DNA from: Paraburkholderia saeva
GTDB lineage: Bacteria; Pseudomonadota; Gammaproteobacteria; Burkholderiales; Burkholderiaceae
DNA length: 64,000 nt
Reading direction: 5' to 3'
Assembly: GCF_907164555.1 (NCBI RefSeq)
Contig: NZ_CAJQZC010000016.1
Location: 41,660-105,659 of the forward strand
Positions within the stretch are counted from its first letter, which is position 1; every line of letters begins with the position of its first letter. The notes under the pieces are model-generated. The model saw only the letters and a list, made by a program, of their open reading frames with translations. It was not told where the DNA came from and searched no databases. Positions 51,508 through 60,441 of this stretch are shown piece by piece. Made by a program: the position numbers and the translations under genes.

Positions 51508-52401
51508 ATGGCGACCGACCGGATGAACGACGTTCTTGGCCTGCAGCAGCAACTGCAGCGGCATGGTTTCATCGCGCGGCCCAGCTTCGCTGCCACCTTG
51601 CTGCTGACGATGGAGATGCGTCGCCCGCTGCTGCTGGAAGGCGAGGCCGGAGTCGGCAAGACGGAAGTGGCCAAGGCGCTTGCGCGGCTTTTAGGCACGC
51701 GTCTGATCCGGCTGCAATGCTATGAAGGTCTCGATGTGCATTCCGCACTGTATGAATGGAACTATCAGCACCAGTTGCTGGCCATCAAATTGCTGGAACA
51801 GGACGAGCGGCCGGTACGCGACAAGGAGCAGGATATTTTTTCCGAACGCTATCTGCTCAAACGACCTCTGCTCGAAGCGATCACGACGACGCCCGCGCCG
51901 GTTTTGCTGATCGATGAAATCGACCGTACCGATGAGGCGTTCGAAGCCTATCTGCTGGAACTTCTCTCCGATTTCCAGTTGTCGATTCCGGAACTGGGCG
52001 TGATCCGGGCCGTCGAGCGGCCTTTCGTGATTCTGACGTCCAACGCAACGCGCGAGATTTCCGATGCGCTGCGTCGCCGCTGTCTGTACCAGTATGTTGA
52101 CTATCCGGACTTCGAAGTGGAGTTGCTGATCGTGCGCACCCAGGTGCCCGACGTGCCGGAGAAGCTGGCACGGCAGATTGTCGAATTCGTGCAGTCGGTG
52201 CGACAGATGGACATGCAAAAAAGGCCCGGACTCGCTGAAACGCTCGACTGGGTAGCCGCGCTCCTGCGTCTTGGCGTGAGCGCGATTGATGCCGATGGCG
52301 TCGAACAGATCATGAATTCACTGTCGGCGCTCATCAAGACGCGTGAAGATCAGGCCGGCTTGAGCCGGCCGGTTGTCGAGAAACTGGTGGCGGCATGTTG
52401 A
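51508..52401 (+). CDS. coxD: CoxD AAA+ ATPase (MoxR type)
   Basis: A 297-residue AAA+ ATPase. Walker A is GEAGVGKT (45-52), Walker B LLIDEID (~132-138), then TSNATREISDALRRRC (sensor 1 and Arg finger). In Oligotropha CoxD inserts sulfur and copper into the active site of apo-CO dehydrogenase together with CoxE and CoxF. It overlaps coxE by seven bases. Confidence 0.93.
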   Translation: MATDRMNDVLGLQQQLQRHGFIARPSFAATLLLTMEMRRPLLLEGEAGVGKTEVAKALARLLGTRLIRLQCYEGLDVHSALYEWNYQHQLLAIKLLEQDERPVRDKEQDIFSERYLLKRPLLEAITTTPAPVLLIDEIDRTDEAFEAYLLELLSDFQLSIPELGVIRAVERPFVILTSNATREISDALRRRCLYQYVDYPDFEVELLIVRTQVPDVPEKLARQIVEFVQSVRQMDMQKRPGLAETLDWVAALLRLGVSAIDADGVEQIMNSLSALIKTREDQAGLSRPVVEKLVAAC

Positions 52402-53597
52402 CCGGTATCCAGTGCGCCGCGGATCGCGCATCTCCATTGAGCCTCGAAGCGGTCCTGATCGCCCGCTATACCGGCTTTGCCGAATGGCTGCGCGCCAACG
52501 ATTTTCGCGTGACCAGCGCCGACGTGGCCGCCTCGATGGAGGTTGCGCAGCGCATGGGTCAGCTGGACAGCGAACTGCTGCGCTGGAGCCTGCGAGCGGT
52601 GCTGTGTTCACGCGCGGAAGAATGGCGGCGTTTCGACGCACTGTTCGACGCCTGGTTCCAGCGGCCCAATCGCCGCAAAATGGTCGAAACGCGCACCGGC
52701 GGCAGGGGCCTTATCGAGCGGAATATGGCGGACGGACAACGTGACGCGAGCGAGGGTATGCCGTTGTCGCTGACCACGGGCGGCGATGATCCGGCGTCCT
52801 CGAATGGCGATGCCGCCGAACAGGGTGCATCAGGCGACGTTTCGCTGGCCCATGCGGACTTCCGGCATCTCAACCAGCCTGACGACCTCGTTTCGATTGA
52901 CGCAGCGATCCGTCGTTTCGCCCAGCGCCTGCAGGGTATTCAGGTGCGCCGTGAACGTCGTGCGAACACCGGCCGCGTCGTCGACATGGCGTGGACGATT
53001 CGGCGCAGCGTATCGACCGGCGGTCAGCCACTCGACCTGGCATGGCGGCAGAAGCGCCGCCTGCGGCCGCGCATCGTGCTGCTGCTGGATGTGAGCCGCT
53101 CAATGAGTATGTACAGCTTTTTCTATTTGAGGCTTGCGCGTGTGTTGACTGCACGGGTTTCCGACGTGCATTGCTTTATCTTCCATACGCGGCTGGTGGG
53201 TGTCGAGCAGGCGCTACGCGATCCTGATCCGTGGCGTTCACAGGAGCGCCTTCAACTGCTGTCGGCGGGATGGGCAGGTGGCACGCGAATCGGTGACAGT
53301 CTCGACGAATTCAACCAGCAGCATGCCACGCGACTGCTGCATTCGCGCACGGCCGTGGTGGTCGTCAGCGACGGCTACGACGCCGGCGAACCTGGACGCC
53401 TGCAGCAGGCGCTTGCCAGAATCCGGCGCCGCTGTCGGTGCGTGGTCTGGCTGAATCCGCTCGCGACCCGGTCCGACTTCACACCGTCAAGCGTTGGCAT
53501 GCAGGTGGCGATGCCCTATATCGATCTGCTGGCCGGCGCACGCGATCTCGCAAGTCTTGAGCGCGTGCTGCCACAAGTGCTGTCCGTCTTGCAATGA
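52395..53597 (+). CDS. coxE: CoxE VWA-domain maturation protein
   Basis: A 400-residue protein with a C-terminal von Willebrand A domain. The MIDAS motif is LLDVSRSMSMYSFF (DxSxS) and VVVSDGYDAGEPG supplies the other metal residues. The N-terminal half is helical. MoxR-type ATPases and VWA proteins work in pairs, so CoxE should act with CoxD in copper loading of CoxL. It overlaps coxD and coxF by seven and four bases. Confidence 0.92.
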   Translation: MLTGIQCAADRASPLSLEAVLIARYTGFAEWLRANDFRVTSADVAASMEVAQRMGQLDSELLRWSLRAVLCSRAEEWRRFDALFDAWFQRPNRRKMVETRTGGRGLIERNMADGQRDASEGMPLSLTTGGDDPASSNGDAAEQGASGDVSLAHADFRHLNQPDDLVSIDAAIRRFAQRLQGIQVRRERRANTGRVVDMAWTIRRSVSTGGQPLDLAWRQKRRLRPRIVLLLDVSRSMSMYSFFYLRLARVLTARVSDVHCFIFHTRLVGVEQALRDPDPWRSQERLQLLSAGWAGGTRIGDSLDEFNQQHATRLLHSRTAVVVVSDGYDAGEPGRLQQALARIRRRCRCVVWLNPLATRSDFTPSSVGMQVAMPYIDLLAGARDLASLERVLPQVLSVLQ

Positions 53598-54640
53598 ACG
53601 ACGATACCCTTCTGCAACTCGAGCAACGGCTGATTGAGCAGGCTGAGCCGTTTGCGGTGGTGACGGTGATTCGCGCGGCGCCACCCACTTCCACGTGGGT
53701 CGGTGCACAGGCACTCGTTGAGCGCGACGGCGAACTGCACGGCTGGATCGGTGGCGGTTGCTCGCGAATGATTGTGATCCAGGCGGCGCAGCAGGCGATC
53801 CGCGCGGGGTTGCCGAAACGCGTGCGCATCAGCAACGAGCAGGCGGCACCGGAGGCCGATGTCGAGGCACACGCCATGCCGTGCGCGAGCAACGGCGCGA
53901 TGGAGCTCTTCATTCAACCGGTGGTGCCCGCGCCGCCGGTAATCGTTCTTGGCTCGACGCCCACGGCTCTGGAAGCCTGCGTACTGGCGCAGCGCGTCGG
54001 GTTTCGCGTCTACGCCGCGGCCAGCGTGACAGCGCCCCTGGTTGCGCTCGGTTTGCCACGGGTGATCCACGGCTTCGACGCAAGCGTGTTCGACACGGTC
54101 GCGCCGCAACTCATCCTGGTGGCGACCCAGGGCGACAGCGATGAGGATGCACTCGAAGCCGCGTTGCGCAGCACGGCAGCGGCCGTGCTGCTGGTTGCCA
54201 GCAGGCGCAAGGCAGAGACGTTGCACGAAGCAATGCGCGCGCGCGGGATTGGGCCCGCGCGGCTTGCGGCACTCCATGCACCCGCCGGGCCCGCGATCCA
54301 CGCACACACTCCGCAGGAGATTGCGCTGGGTGCTGTGGCAGGGCTGGTGACCCTTCGGCGCGAACTGGAGCATGCGGTGTCCGCGTCGCTTGTCACAGAG
54401 GCCGAAGCGGTGCCCGTTCTGCCGCCATGCGAGGCGATGGCATCGGCCGAGCTGTCGCCGGCACGCTATCGCAATCCCGTGTGCGGCATGTGGGTCGATA
54501 TCGCTTCAGCAAGACATGTGATTGATTGTGATGGGGAGCGCGTCTACTTTTGCTGCGACGGTTGCAAAGTCGAATTCGAACGCGAACCGGGCAAATATCT
54601 GGCGATAGCCCGTGGTGTGCAGCCCGGGGAGAAGATATGA
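53594..54640 (+). CDS. coxF: CoxF XdhC-type maturation protein with C-terminal YHS domain
   Basis: A 348-residue protein. Residues ~10-80 are the XdhC/CoxI N-terminal domain (PFAVVTVIRAAPPTSTWVGA; GWIGGGCSRMIVI) and ~110-280 the Rossmann XdhC C-terminal domain (VIVLGSTPTALEACVLA; PAGPAIHAHTPQEIALGA). Residues 292-348 add a YHS metal-binding domain: NPVCGMWVD, then GERVYFCCDGCKVEFEREP. XdhC proteins bind and sulfurate the molybdenum cofactor. The YHS part could bind copper for the Mo-Cu site (inference). It overlaps both neighbours by four bases. Confidence 0.9.
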   Translation: MNDDTLLQLEQRLIEQAEPFAVVTVIRAAPPTSTWVGAQALVERDGELHGWIGGGCSRMIVIQAAQQAIRAGLPKRVRISNEQAAPEADVEAHAMPCASNGAMELFIQPVVPAPPVIVLGSTPTALEACVLAQRVGFRVYAAASVTAPLVALGLPRVIHGFDASVFDTVAPQLILVATQGDSDEDALEAALRSTAAAVLLVASRRKAETLHEAMRARGIGPARLAALHAPAGPAIHAHTPQEIALGAVAGLVTLRRELEHAVSASLVTEAEAVPVLPPCEAMASAELSPARYRNPVCGMWVDIASARHVIDCDGERVYFCCDGCKVEFEREPGKYLAIARGVQPGEKI

Positions 54641-55326
54641 ACGACGCGTGGACAGTCGCCACATCCCGGCATGTACCCACGTTCTCGGCGGTCGTGCTGG
54701 CTGCCGGACTGTCATCCCGGATGCAGGGCCAGCACAAGTTGCTGCTCCCGGTCGGCGGACAGCCTGCCATCCGGCGCACGGTGAGCGCAATCGCCGGAGC
54801 CCAACCCGAGGAGATCGTGGTCGTGACGGGGTTCAGGGGACGTGCCGTGATGGACGCGCTCGATGGCATGCGGGTTACGTTCCAGAGCAATCCGCGCTAC
54901 GAAGAAGGACAGATGACGTCGGTTGCGGCCGGGGTCGCGGCACTCGGTGCGCCCTGCGACGTAGTGATGGTATGCCTCGCGGATCAGGTGCTGCTCGACG
55001 CAGCGGACTATCGCGAAGTGATCGACGCATTTGCCGCGATGCCGCGCGGATCGATTCTGGTTCCATTTTTCAGGGGGCAGCGCGGGAATCCGGTGGCTTT
55101 CTCCGCGAGCTACGCGGCCGAGGTCATCAGTGGACACGTCAATCCGGGGTGTCGAAAACTGATTGACGAGCATCCCGATGACGTCATTGCGCATGAAGCC
55201 ACGCATGACCGGTTCACGATCGATATGGACACCCCTGAAGATTACGCGCGTATTCTGGCGCGCCTGGGTGTGTCGGCAGCGGTGGCGTCAGGTCTGGGCG
55301 GCCCCGGGCAAGCCGTGCCGACATGA
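54637..55326 (+). CDS. MocA-like molybdenum cofactor cytidylyltransferase
   Basis: A 229-residue nucleotidyltransferase. The N-terminal signature is SAVVLAAGLSSRMQGQHKLL (LAAGxSxRM...K), followed by EEGQMTSVAAGV, VMVCLADQVLLD and RGNPVAFSA. MocA makes the cytosine-dinucleotide form of the cofactor that CO dehydrogenase uses. Its ATGA start overlaps the coxF stop, so it belongs to the cox operon. Confidence 0.9.
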   Translation: MNDAWTVATSRHVPTFSAVVLAAGLSSRMQGQHKLLLPVGGQPAIRRTVSAIAGAQPEEIVVVTGFRGRAVMDALDGMRVTFQSNPRYEEGQMTSVAAGVAALGAPCDVVMVCLADQVLLDAADYREVIDAFAAMPRGSILVPFFRGQRGNPVAFSASYAAEVISGHVNPGCRKLIDEHPDDVIAHEATHDRFTIDMDTPEDYARILARLGVSAAVASGLGGPGQAVPT

Positions 55327-55464
55327 TCGCCAGTTCGCACACTGTGATGACTGGCGATTCGGAAGCGCGAATTGCTGATAGAGAGGCGGAAAGGTATTGC
55401 GGCGTGCAACGGCAGGGAGGATGTTGCTCCGTTCCGCTCAGCGCAGACGTAAAACGGATTTCAG

Positions 55465-56235
55465 TCAGTCTGTCGTCGCGCGCATTGCCCGATACTCGCG
55501 GCGCACGATATCCATCAACTCCGCAACAGACGTACTCGCGGCTTCCCGCTGATAGGTCACGCGGCCACGCTGCATCAGCATCACACGATCGGCGATATCG
55601 AGCGTCTGTGCGTAGTTGTGCATGATCATGATGATCGACAGCCCACCTTTTTCCTTCAGCCGAAGGATCAGGTCGATGATCAGTGCTGCTTCGCGCGCGC
55701 CCATTGCGGCGAGCGGTTCGTCGAGCAACAGTATCTTCGCGTTCGAATTGACCGCGCGCGCAACGGCGATTGCCTGCCGCTGTCCTCCGGAAAGCTGCTC
55801 GACCGGCAGATCGACCGAAGGAACATTCACACCAATTTCTTCGAGACATTCCGCGGCGCGGGCGCGCATGGCGCGGTTGTTCAACAGCCTGAACGGACCG
55901 CGACGGATGATCTCGCGGTTCAGGAACATGTTGTGATAGATGCTCAGGGAGTTGGCGAGCGCGAGGTCCTGGTACACGCATTCGATGCCAAGCGAGCGTG
56001 CATGATCGACGGAGCGCAGCAGCGTTTCCGCGCCGGCCACAAAGAGCCTGCCGGAGGTCTGTTGATGAAACCCCGTGAGTATCTTGATCAGTGTCGATTT
56101 GCCCGCGCCGTTGTCGCCGAGCACGCCGAGAATCTCGCCCTGTCTTAGCGTGAGCGAAACGCCATCGAGCGCGGTGACCGCGCCGAAACGCTTGACGATA
56201 TCTTCGCCGCGCAGCGCCTCGATCGCGTCGACCAT
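55465..56235 (-). CDS. Sugar ABC transporter ATP-binding protein
   Basis: A 256-residue single-domain ATPase of the carbohydrate-uptake type (FrcA-like). Walker A GDNGAGKST (40-48), signature LSGGQRQAIAVARAV, Walker B ILLLDEP followed by LAAMG, and the switch His in IMIMHNYAQT. Most sugar ATPases of this class have two ABC domains; the short form is like the fructose importer. Its ATG at 56235 overlaps the permease stop (TGATG). Confidence 0.9.
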   Translation of the reverse strand: MVDAIEALRGEDIVKRFGAVTALDGVSLTLRQGEILGVLGDNGAGKSTLIKILTGFHQQTSGRLFVAGAETLLRSVDHARSLGIECVYQDLALANSLSIYHNMFLNREIIRRGPFRLLNNRAMRARAAECLEEIGVNVPSVDLPVEQLSGGQRQAIAVARAVNSNAKILLLDEPLAAMGAREAALIIDLILRLKEKGGLSIIMIMHNYAQTLDIADRVMLMQRGRVTYQREAASTSVAELMDIVRREYRAMRATTD

Positions 56236-57236
56236 CACAACTCTCCCTTGCGCGCGAGACGAACGACGTGAATGTTGAAGATCATCGCGCCGAGGATCGC
56301 GGCACCCAGAATCATGTTGAACGTGAACGCGTTGATGCCGATGAGCGTGAAGCCGTCGTTCAGGATGCCAAGCACCGCGGCGCCAATCAGGCCGCCGATG
56401 ATCGTGCCCGAGCCGCCGGCTAGCGGTGTGCCGCCGATCACGGCCGCGGCAACCGCGAGGAACATGATCTGGTTGCCGCCTGCCTGCGGATCGATCGACG
56501 TAATGCGAAAGCCTTCCAGAATGCCGGTAAAACCCGCAAGCAATGCGGCAATGATGAAATTGCCGAGCTTGAGACGCCGCACATGTATGCCGGCTTCACT
56601 TGCACCTAGCGGGTTGGCGCCAGACGCGATCGTATGCAATCCCCAGCGCGTGTGACGAAGCAGCACGTGCATCATCGCGGCAATTCCGATTGTCCAGATG
56701 ATTTCGCTATAGCCCCAGCCACCCATGAATGCGGCAAAGGCGGCATCCTCTGGCGGCGAAGCCGGCGTGCCGCGCGAAATCGTCAGCGTGAGACCGTTGA
56801 CAAAGAACAGCGTGCCTAGCGTCGTGACAAAAGACGGAATGCGAAGATACACCGTGACCGCGCCGTTTATCAGGCCGACCACGCCCGCGGCAAACACGCC
56901 CGTCATTAACGAAAGCCAGGCGGGCACACCTTCTTCGTGCGTGAAGTGCATGATGAACGGTGCAAATGCAAACACCATCCCGGCGGAGAGATCGATCTCG
57001 CCTCCGATCATCAGCATGATTTCGCCAAACGCGATGATCGCGACAGGCGCAATGAACTGCGAGAGATTCTGCAGACTTGCGCTCGTCAGCAGAAAGTCGT
57101 GATTGAGGGTTTCAAAGTAAATGCAAAGGATGAGCGCAACCGCGAAGATGCGAATTTCGCTGGAACGCCCGAGCGCGCCTGACCAGCGCCTCGGGCGTTT
57201 GGCGGATGAAGTGGGATCCGTCACGGATGACGTCAC
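56235..57236 (-). CDS. Sugar ABC transporter permease
   Basis: A 333-residue permease of the RbsC/BPD_transp_2 type with about ten helices. GEIMLMIGGEIDLSAGMVFA and AAVIGGTPLAGGSGTIIGGLIG are diagnostic. Translation starts at GTG 57236, overlapping the stop of the binding-protein gene (GTGA). It forms one importer with the genes on both sides. Confidence 0.9.
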   Translation of the reverse strand: MTSSVTDPTSSAKRPRRWSGALGRSSEIRIFAVALILCIYFETLNHDFLLTSASLQNLSQFIAPVAIIAFGEIMLMIGGEIDLSAGMVFAFAPFIMHFTHEEGVPAWLSLMTGVFAAGVVGLINGAVTVYLRIPSFVTTLGTLFFVNGLTLTISRGTPASPPEDAAFAAFMGGWGYSEIIWTIGIAAMMHVLLRHTRWGLHTIASGANPLGASEAGIHVRRLKLGNFIIAALLAGFTGILEGFRITSIDPQAGGNQIMFLAVAAAVIGGTPLAGGSGTIIGGLIGAAVLGILNDGFTLIGINAFTFNMILGAAILGAMIFNIHVVRLARKGEL

Positions 57237-58321
57237 CCCTTGATCGCACCTGTGCGTGGCACGATCTGGGCTTTAGTGCTTTTGCCCTCGTAGCGCGTCG
57301 AAGTGGTGAGGTAAGGATCCACCGAACCCTTCGTGACGAACTTCAGACCCGTGTTGATATTGGCAGGCCCGACGAGTCCACCGGACGCGAGGAAGACGAA
57401 CGCCTCAAGCACGGTATAGAAACCCTGAACATAAGGCTGCTGGTCGATTGTGAAATCGAGGAAGCCGTCATGGATCAGGTCGACCGTGCGTGGCAGCAGA
57501 TCGAAGCCGCCGCCATGCACACCCTTCGCCGGCAGACCGGATTCCTTCATGACCTCGGCAACGCCCTGCGTGCTGCCCGCATCGACGGCGAACATGCCCT
57601 TGAGATCCTGATGGCCGAGATAGAACGATTTGATCTTCGACAGTTCTTCGTTGACGGTCGCGCCGGTTGCGATCGTCTGCACGTCGATTTTCTTGCCGGA
57701 CTTCTTGATTGCGGCAACCGCGCCGTCAAGCCGCGGCTGGATGTTGAGCTGGCCAGGCGTAGCGATGAAGAGCGCAACCAGACCGCTATCGATGAGGCTC
57801 ACGATACGCTCGCCCATCTGATAGCCCGACAGATACAGGTCCTGTCCGATGTAGGCGAGGCGCGGATTCGTCGAGCCGGAAGGCGCATCGGCGTTATAGG
57901 CAAACACTGGAATGCCGGCATCGAGCGCGGCCTGGATTGGTTTGTCGAATGCCTTGGGATCGACGATCGGCACGGCGATCGCGTCAGCCTTGGCGGCAAC
58001 GGCGGCGTTGACCGCATTCACCATTTCGGCGATGTCGGCGTTAGCGGAACCGGTCCACTGATAATCCATGCCGAACATGGCCGTCGCGTCCTGAATGCCA
58101 TATTGCGTCGGCACGAAAAACGGATTCGTCGTGACGTGGTTGACGAAAACGATCTTCCACTTTTTATGCGCGGGAAAGGAGCCGCCTTCAGCCGCCTGCG
58201 CCGGCGTAATCGCGCCACCTACGCCGCCCAGCAGTGCAAGTGCAGCAGAGAGCCCCGCACCCTGCAGCAGCCCGCGACGCATCCCCTGGACTTCATCGTT
58301 GTCTTCCTTTTCGTGCGCCAT
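57233..58321 (-). CDS. Sugar ABC transporter substrate-binding protein, Tat-exported
   Basis: A 362-residue periplasmic sugar-binding protein (Peripla_BP_4 type). The leader RRGLLQGAGLSAALALLGG, with an upstream acidic stretch (EKEDNDEV), looks like a Tat signal. Core blocks: WKIVFVNHVTTNPFFVPTQY, AAVAAKADAIAVPIVDPKAF, AGIPVFAYNADAP and MFAVDAGSTQGVAEVM. Given the divergent pentonate dehydratase, the ligand is likely a pentose or pentonate (inference). The start at 58321 gives the proper signal length. Confidence 0.88.
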   Translation of the reverse strand: MAHEKEDNDEVQGMRRGLLQGAGLSAALALLGGVGGAITPAQAAEGGSFPAHKKWKIVFVNHVTTNPFFVPTQYGIQDATAMFGMDYQWTGSANADIAEMVNAVNAAVAAKADAIAVPIVDPKAFDKPIQAALDAGIPVFAYNADAPSGSTNPRLAYIGQDLYLSGYQMGERIVSLIDSGLVALFIATPGQLNIQPRLDGAVAAIKKSGKKIDVQTIATGATVNEELSKIKSFYLGHQDLKGMFAVDAGSTQGVAEVMKESGLPAKGVHGGGFDLLPRTVDLIHDGFLDFTIDQQPYVQGFYTVLEAFVFLASGGLVGPANINTGLKFVTKGSVDPYLTTSTRYEGKSTKAQIVPRTGAIKG

Positions 58322-58502
58322 CTCAGTCTCCTGTCTTTCAGTTTTTAGACACTTCACTGTGCATGACGGCGCAGGCCGGAAAAGCACCGTAGCCGGGCAT
58401 CACTTCCAGAATGAACCCCGCGGGCACGCGAGCACGCATGACGGCGTTGCCAAAAATCCTATATCACGCCCTTTTACCTATTAATCGATGTATACCCTTA
58501 AC

Positions 58503-58513
58503 TAGTCGGACTA
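58503..58513. promoter_or_regulatory. GntR/FCD operator candidate 1 (TAGTCGGACTA)
   Basis: TAGTC-G-GACTA is a perfect inverted repeat that fits the TNGT-N3-ACNA pattern of FadR-subfamily GntR regulators. It sits in AT-rich DNA between the divergent genes. Confidence 0.6.
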
Positions 58514-58622
58514 ATTAACGCGGACATCCCGTACACAGTTCCAGGGCGCTAAAGGCGGTGCAGCGCAGCACGTTTATGACGCTGCGCCGCGTCGGAATGA
58601 TCTTCACGATGTGCCACTTAAA

Positions 58623-58633
58623 TAGTATTACTA
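58623..58633. promoter_or_regulatory. GntR/FCD operator candidate 2 (TAGTATTACTA)
   Basis: TAGTATTACTA, within the longer palindrome ATAGTA-T-TACTAT (58622-58634), also fits TNGT-N3-ACNA. It ends about 14 bp before the dehydratase ribosome site, so a bound repressor would block that gene. Confidence 0.62.
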
Positions 58634-58662
58634 TCGAGGTAGCTTCGAGGAGGAGAGGGGGC

Positions 58663-60405
58663 ATGAATAAAGGAAAGCGTCCACTACGCTCTGCCCAATG
58701 GTTCGGTACAGCCGACAAAAACGGCTTTATGTACCGGAGCTGGATGAAAAACCAGGGCATTCCCGATCATGAGTTTGGCGGAAAGCCAATTATTGGGATC
58801 TGCAATACGTGGTCCGAGCTGACGCCCTGTAATGCGCATTTCCGCAAGCTCGCCGAACACGTCAAGCGCGGCGTGCTCGAAGCAGGCGGTTTTCCGGTCG
58901 AGTTCCCCGTGTTTTCCAACGGCGAATCGAACCTGCGTCCCACCGCCATGTTGACGCGCAATCTCGCGAGCATGGATGTCGAGGAGTCGATACGCGGTAA
59001 TCCGGTCGACGCGGTCGTGCTGCTGGTCGGCTGCGACAAGACCACGCCGGCGCTTTTAATGGGCGCGGCAAGCTGCGATGTGCCAGCGATTGTCGTGACT
59101 GGCGGCCCCATGCTCAACGGCAAGCATCAGGGCCGCGATATCGGTTCGGGCACGATCGTCTGGCAATTGAGCGAGCAGGTGAAGGCGGGCAAGATCTCGC
59201 TGCACGACTTCATGTCGGCTGAAGCCGGCATGTCGCGCTCGGCAGGCACGTGCAACACGATGGGAACGGCTTCGACGATGGCGTGCATGGCCGAAGCGCT
59301 CGGCGTTTCGTTGCCGCATAACGCGGCGATTCCCGCTGTGGATGCCCGTCGCTATGTGCTTGCGCACATGTCTGGCATGCGTATCGTCGAGATGGCGCTC
59401 GACGACCTGCGGCTCTCGAAACTGCTTACGCGTGCAGCGTTCGAAAACGCGATTCGTGTGAACGCCGCGATTGGCGGCTCGACGAACGCGGCGATCCATC
59501 TGAAGGCGATTGCGGGGCGCATCGGCGTGAGCCTCGAACTCGACGACTGGACACGCATCGGCCGCGGCACGCCCACGCTTGTCGACCTGCAGCCGTCGGG
59601 GCGCTATCTGATGGAGGAGTTCTATTACGCGGGCGGCCTGCCGGCGGTGGTGCGCAGGCTTGGCGAGGCAGCCCTGTTGCCGAATCCGGATGCGCTGACG
59701 GCAAACGGGCGGTCGCTCTGGGACAACTGCAAGGACGCGCCGCTTTACAACGACGCCGTGATCCGCCCGCTCGACCAGCCCGTGTTTCCGGATGGCGGGC
59801 TGTACGTGCTGCGCGGCAATCTAGCGCCGAACGGCGCGGTGCTCAAGCCTTCCGCATCGACACCAGCGCTACTCAAACATCGTGGGCGCGCTGTCGTGTT
59901 CGAGAACTTCGAGGACTACAAGGCGCGCATCGGCGCACCCGACCTCGACGTGACGGCCGATTCCGTGCTGGTGTTGAAGAACTGCGGCCCGAAGGGATAT
60001 CCCGGCATGGCCGAAGTGGGCAACATGGGATTGCCGCCCAAACTGCTCGCAGCGGGCGTGACCGACATGGTGCGCATTTCCGATGCACGGATGAGCGGTA
60101 CTGCGTATGGAACGGTGGTGCTGCACGTGGCGCCCGAAGCGCGCGCAGGCGGCCCGCTTGCCGTGGTTCAGAACGGCGACTGGATCGAAGTGGACTGCGA
60201 TGCGGGGCAGTTGCATCTCGACATCAGCGACGAAGAACTGGCGGCGCGACTCGCGGCATGGACCACGACGCGCAAGGACGATCCCGCCGATGCCAGCGGC
60301 TACCGGCATCTGTACGTCCAACACGTTCTGCAGGCTGATCAGGGATGCGACTTCGATTTTCTGGTGGGTTGCCGGGGCGCCGACGTGCCGCGCCATTCGC
60401 ATTGA
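58663..60405 (+). CDS. IlvD/EDD-family pentonate (L-arabinonate-type) dehydratase
   Basis: A 580-residue iron-sulfur dehydratase. LVGCDKTTPALLMGAASCDV, GMSRSAGTCNTMGTASTMAC and ALLKHRGRAVVFENFEDYKA are diagnostic; the Cys in GCDKT, GTCNT and an N-terminal ICNTW position fit the cluster ligands of the family. The start SAQWFGTADKNGFMYRSWMK is characteristic of the sugar-acid branch (L-arabinonate, D-xylonate, D-fuconate) rather than valine/isoleucine IlvD. It would turn a pentonate into a 2-keto-3-deoxy acid. It is divergent from a sugar importer and convergent with a GntR repressor. Confidence 0.92.
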   Translation: MNKGKRPLRSAQWFGTADKNGFMYRSWMKNQGIPDHEFGGKPIIGICNTWSELTPCNAHFRKLAEHVKRGVLEAGGFPVEFPVFSNGESNLRPTAMLTRNLASMDVEESIRGNPVDAVVLLVGCDKTTPALLMGAASCDVPAIVVTGGPMLNGKHQGRDIGSGTIVWQLSEQVKAGKISLHDFMSAEAGMSRSAGTCNTMGTASTMACMAEALGVSLPHNAAIPAVDARRYVLAHMSGMRIVEMALDDLRLSKLLTRAAFENAIRVNAAIGGSTNAAIHLKAIAGRIGVSLELDDWTRIGRGTPTLVDLQPSGRYLMEEFYYAGGLPAVVRRLGEAALLPNPDALTANGRSLWDNCKDAPLYNDAVIRPLDQPVFPDGGLYVLRGNLAPNGAVLKPSASTPALLKHRGRAVVFENFEDYKARIGAPDLDVTADSVLVLKNCGPKGYPGMAEVGNMGLPPKLLAAGVTDMVRISDARMSGTAYGTVVLHVAPEARAGGPLAVVQNGDWIEVDCDAGQLHLDISDEELAARLAAWTTTRKDDPADASGYRHLYVQHVLQADQGCDFDFLVGCRGADVPRHSH

Positions 60406-60441
60406 TCTGACTGATATCGTGCAGCCGGCGCTGAGCGTGAA

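Larger units (their letters stand above)
58322..58662. promoter_or_regulatory. Divergent promoter region, ABC importer / dehydratase
   Basis: The 341-bp region contains two GntR-type operator candidates listed separately, an AT-rich stretch near 58460-58516, and a strong purine-rich ribosome site (GAGGAGGAGAGGGG, 58647-58660) for the dehydratase. Nothing else is seen. Confidence 0.6.
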
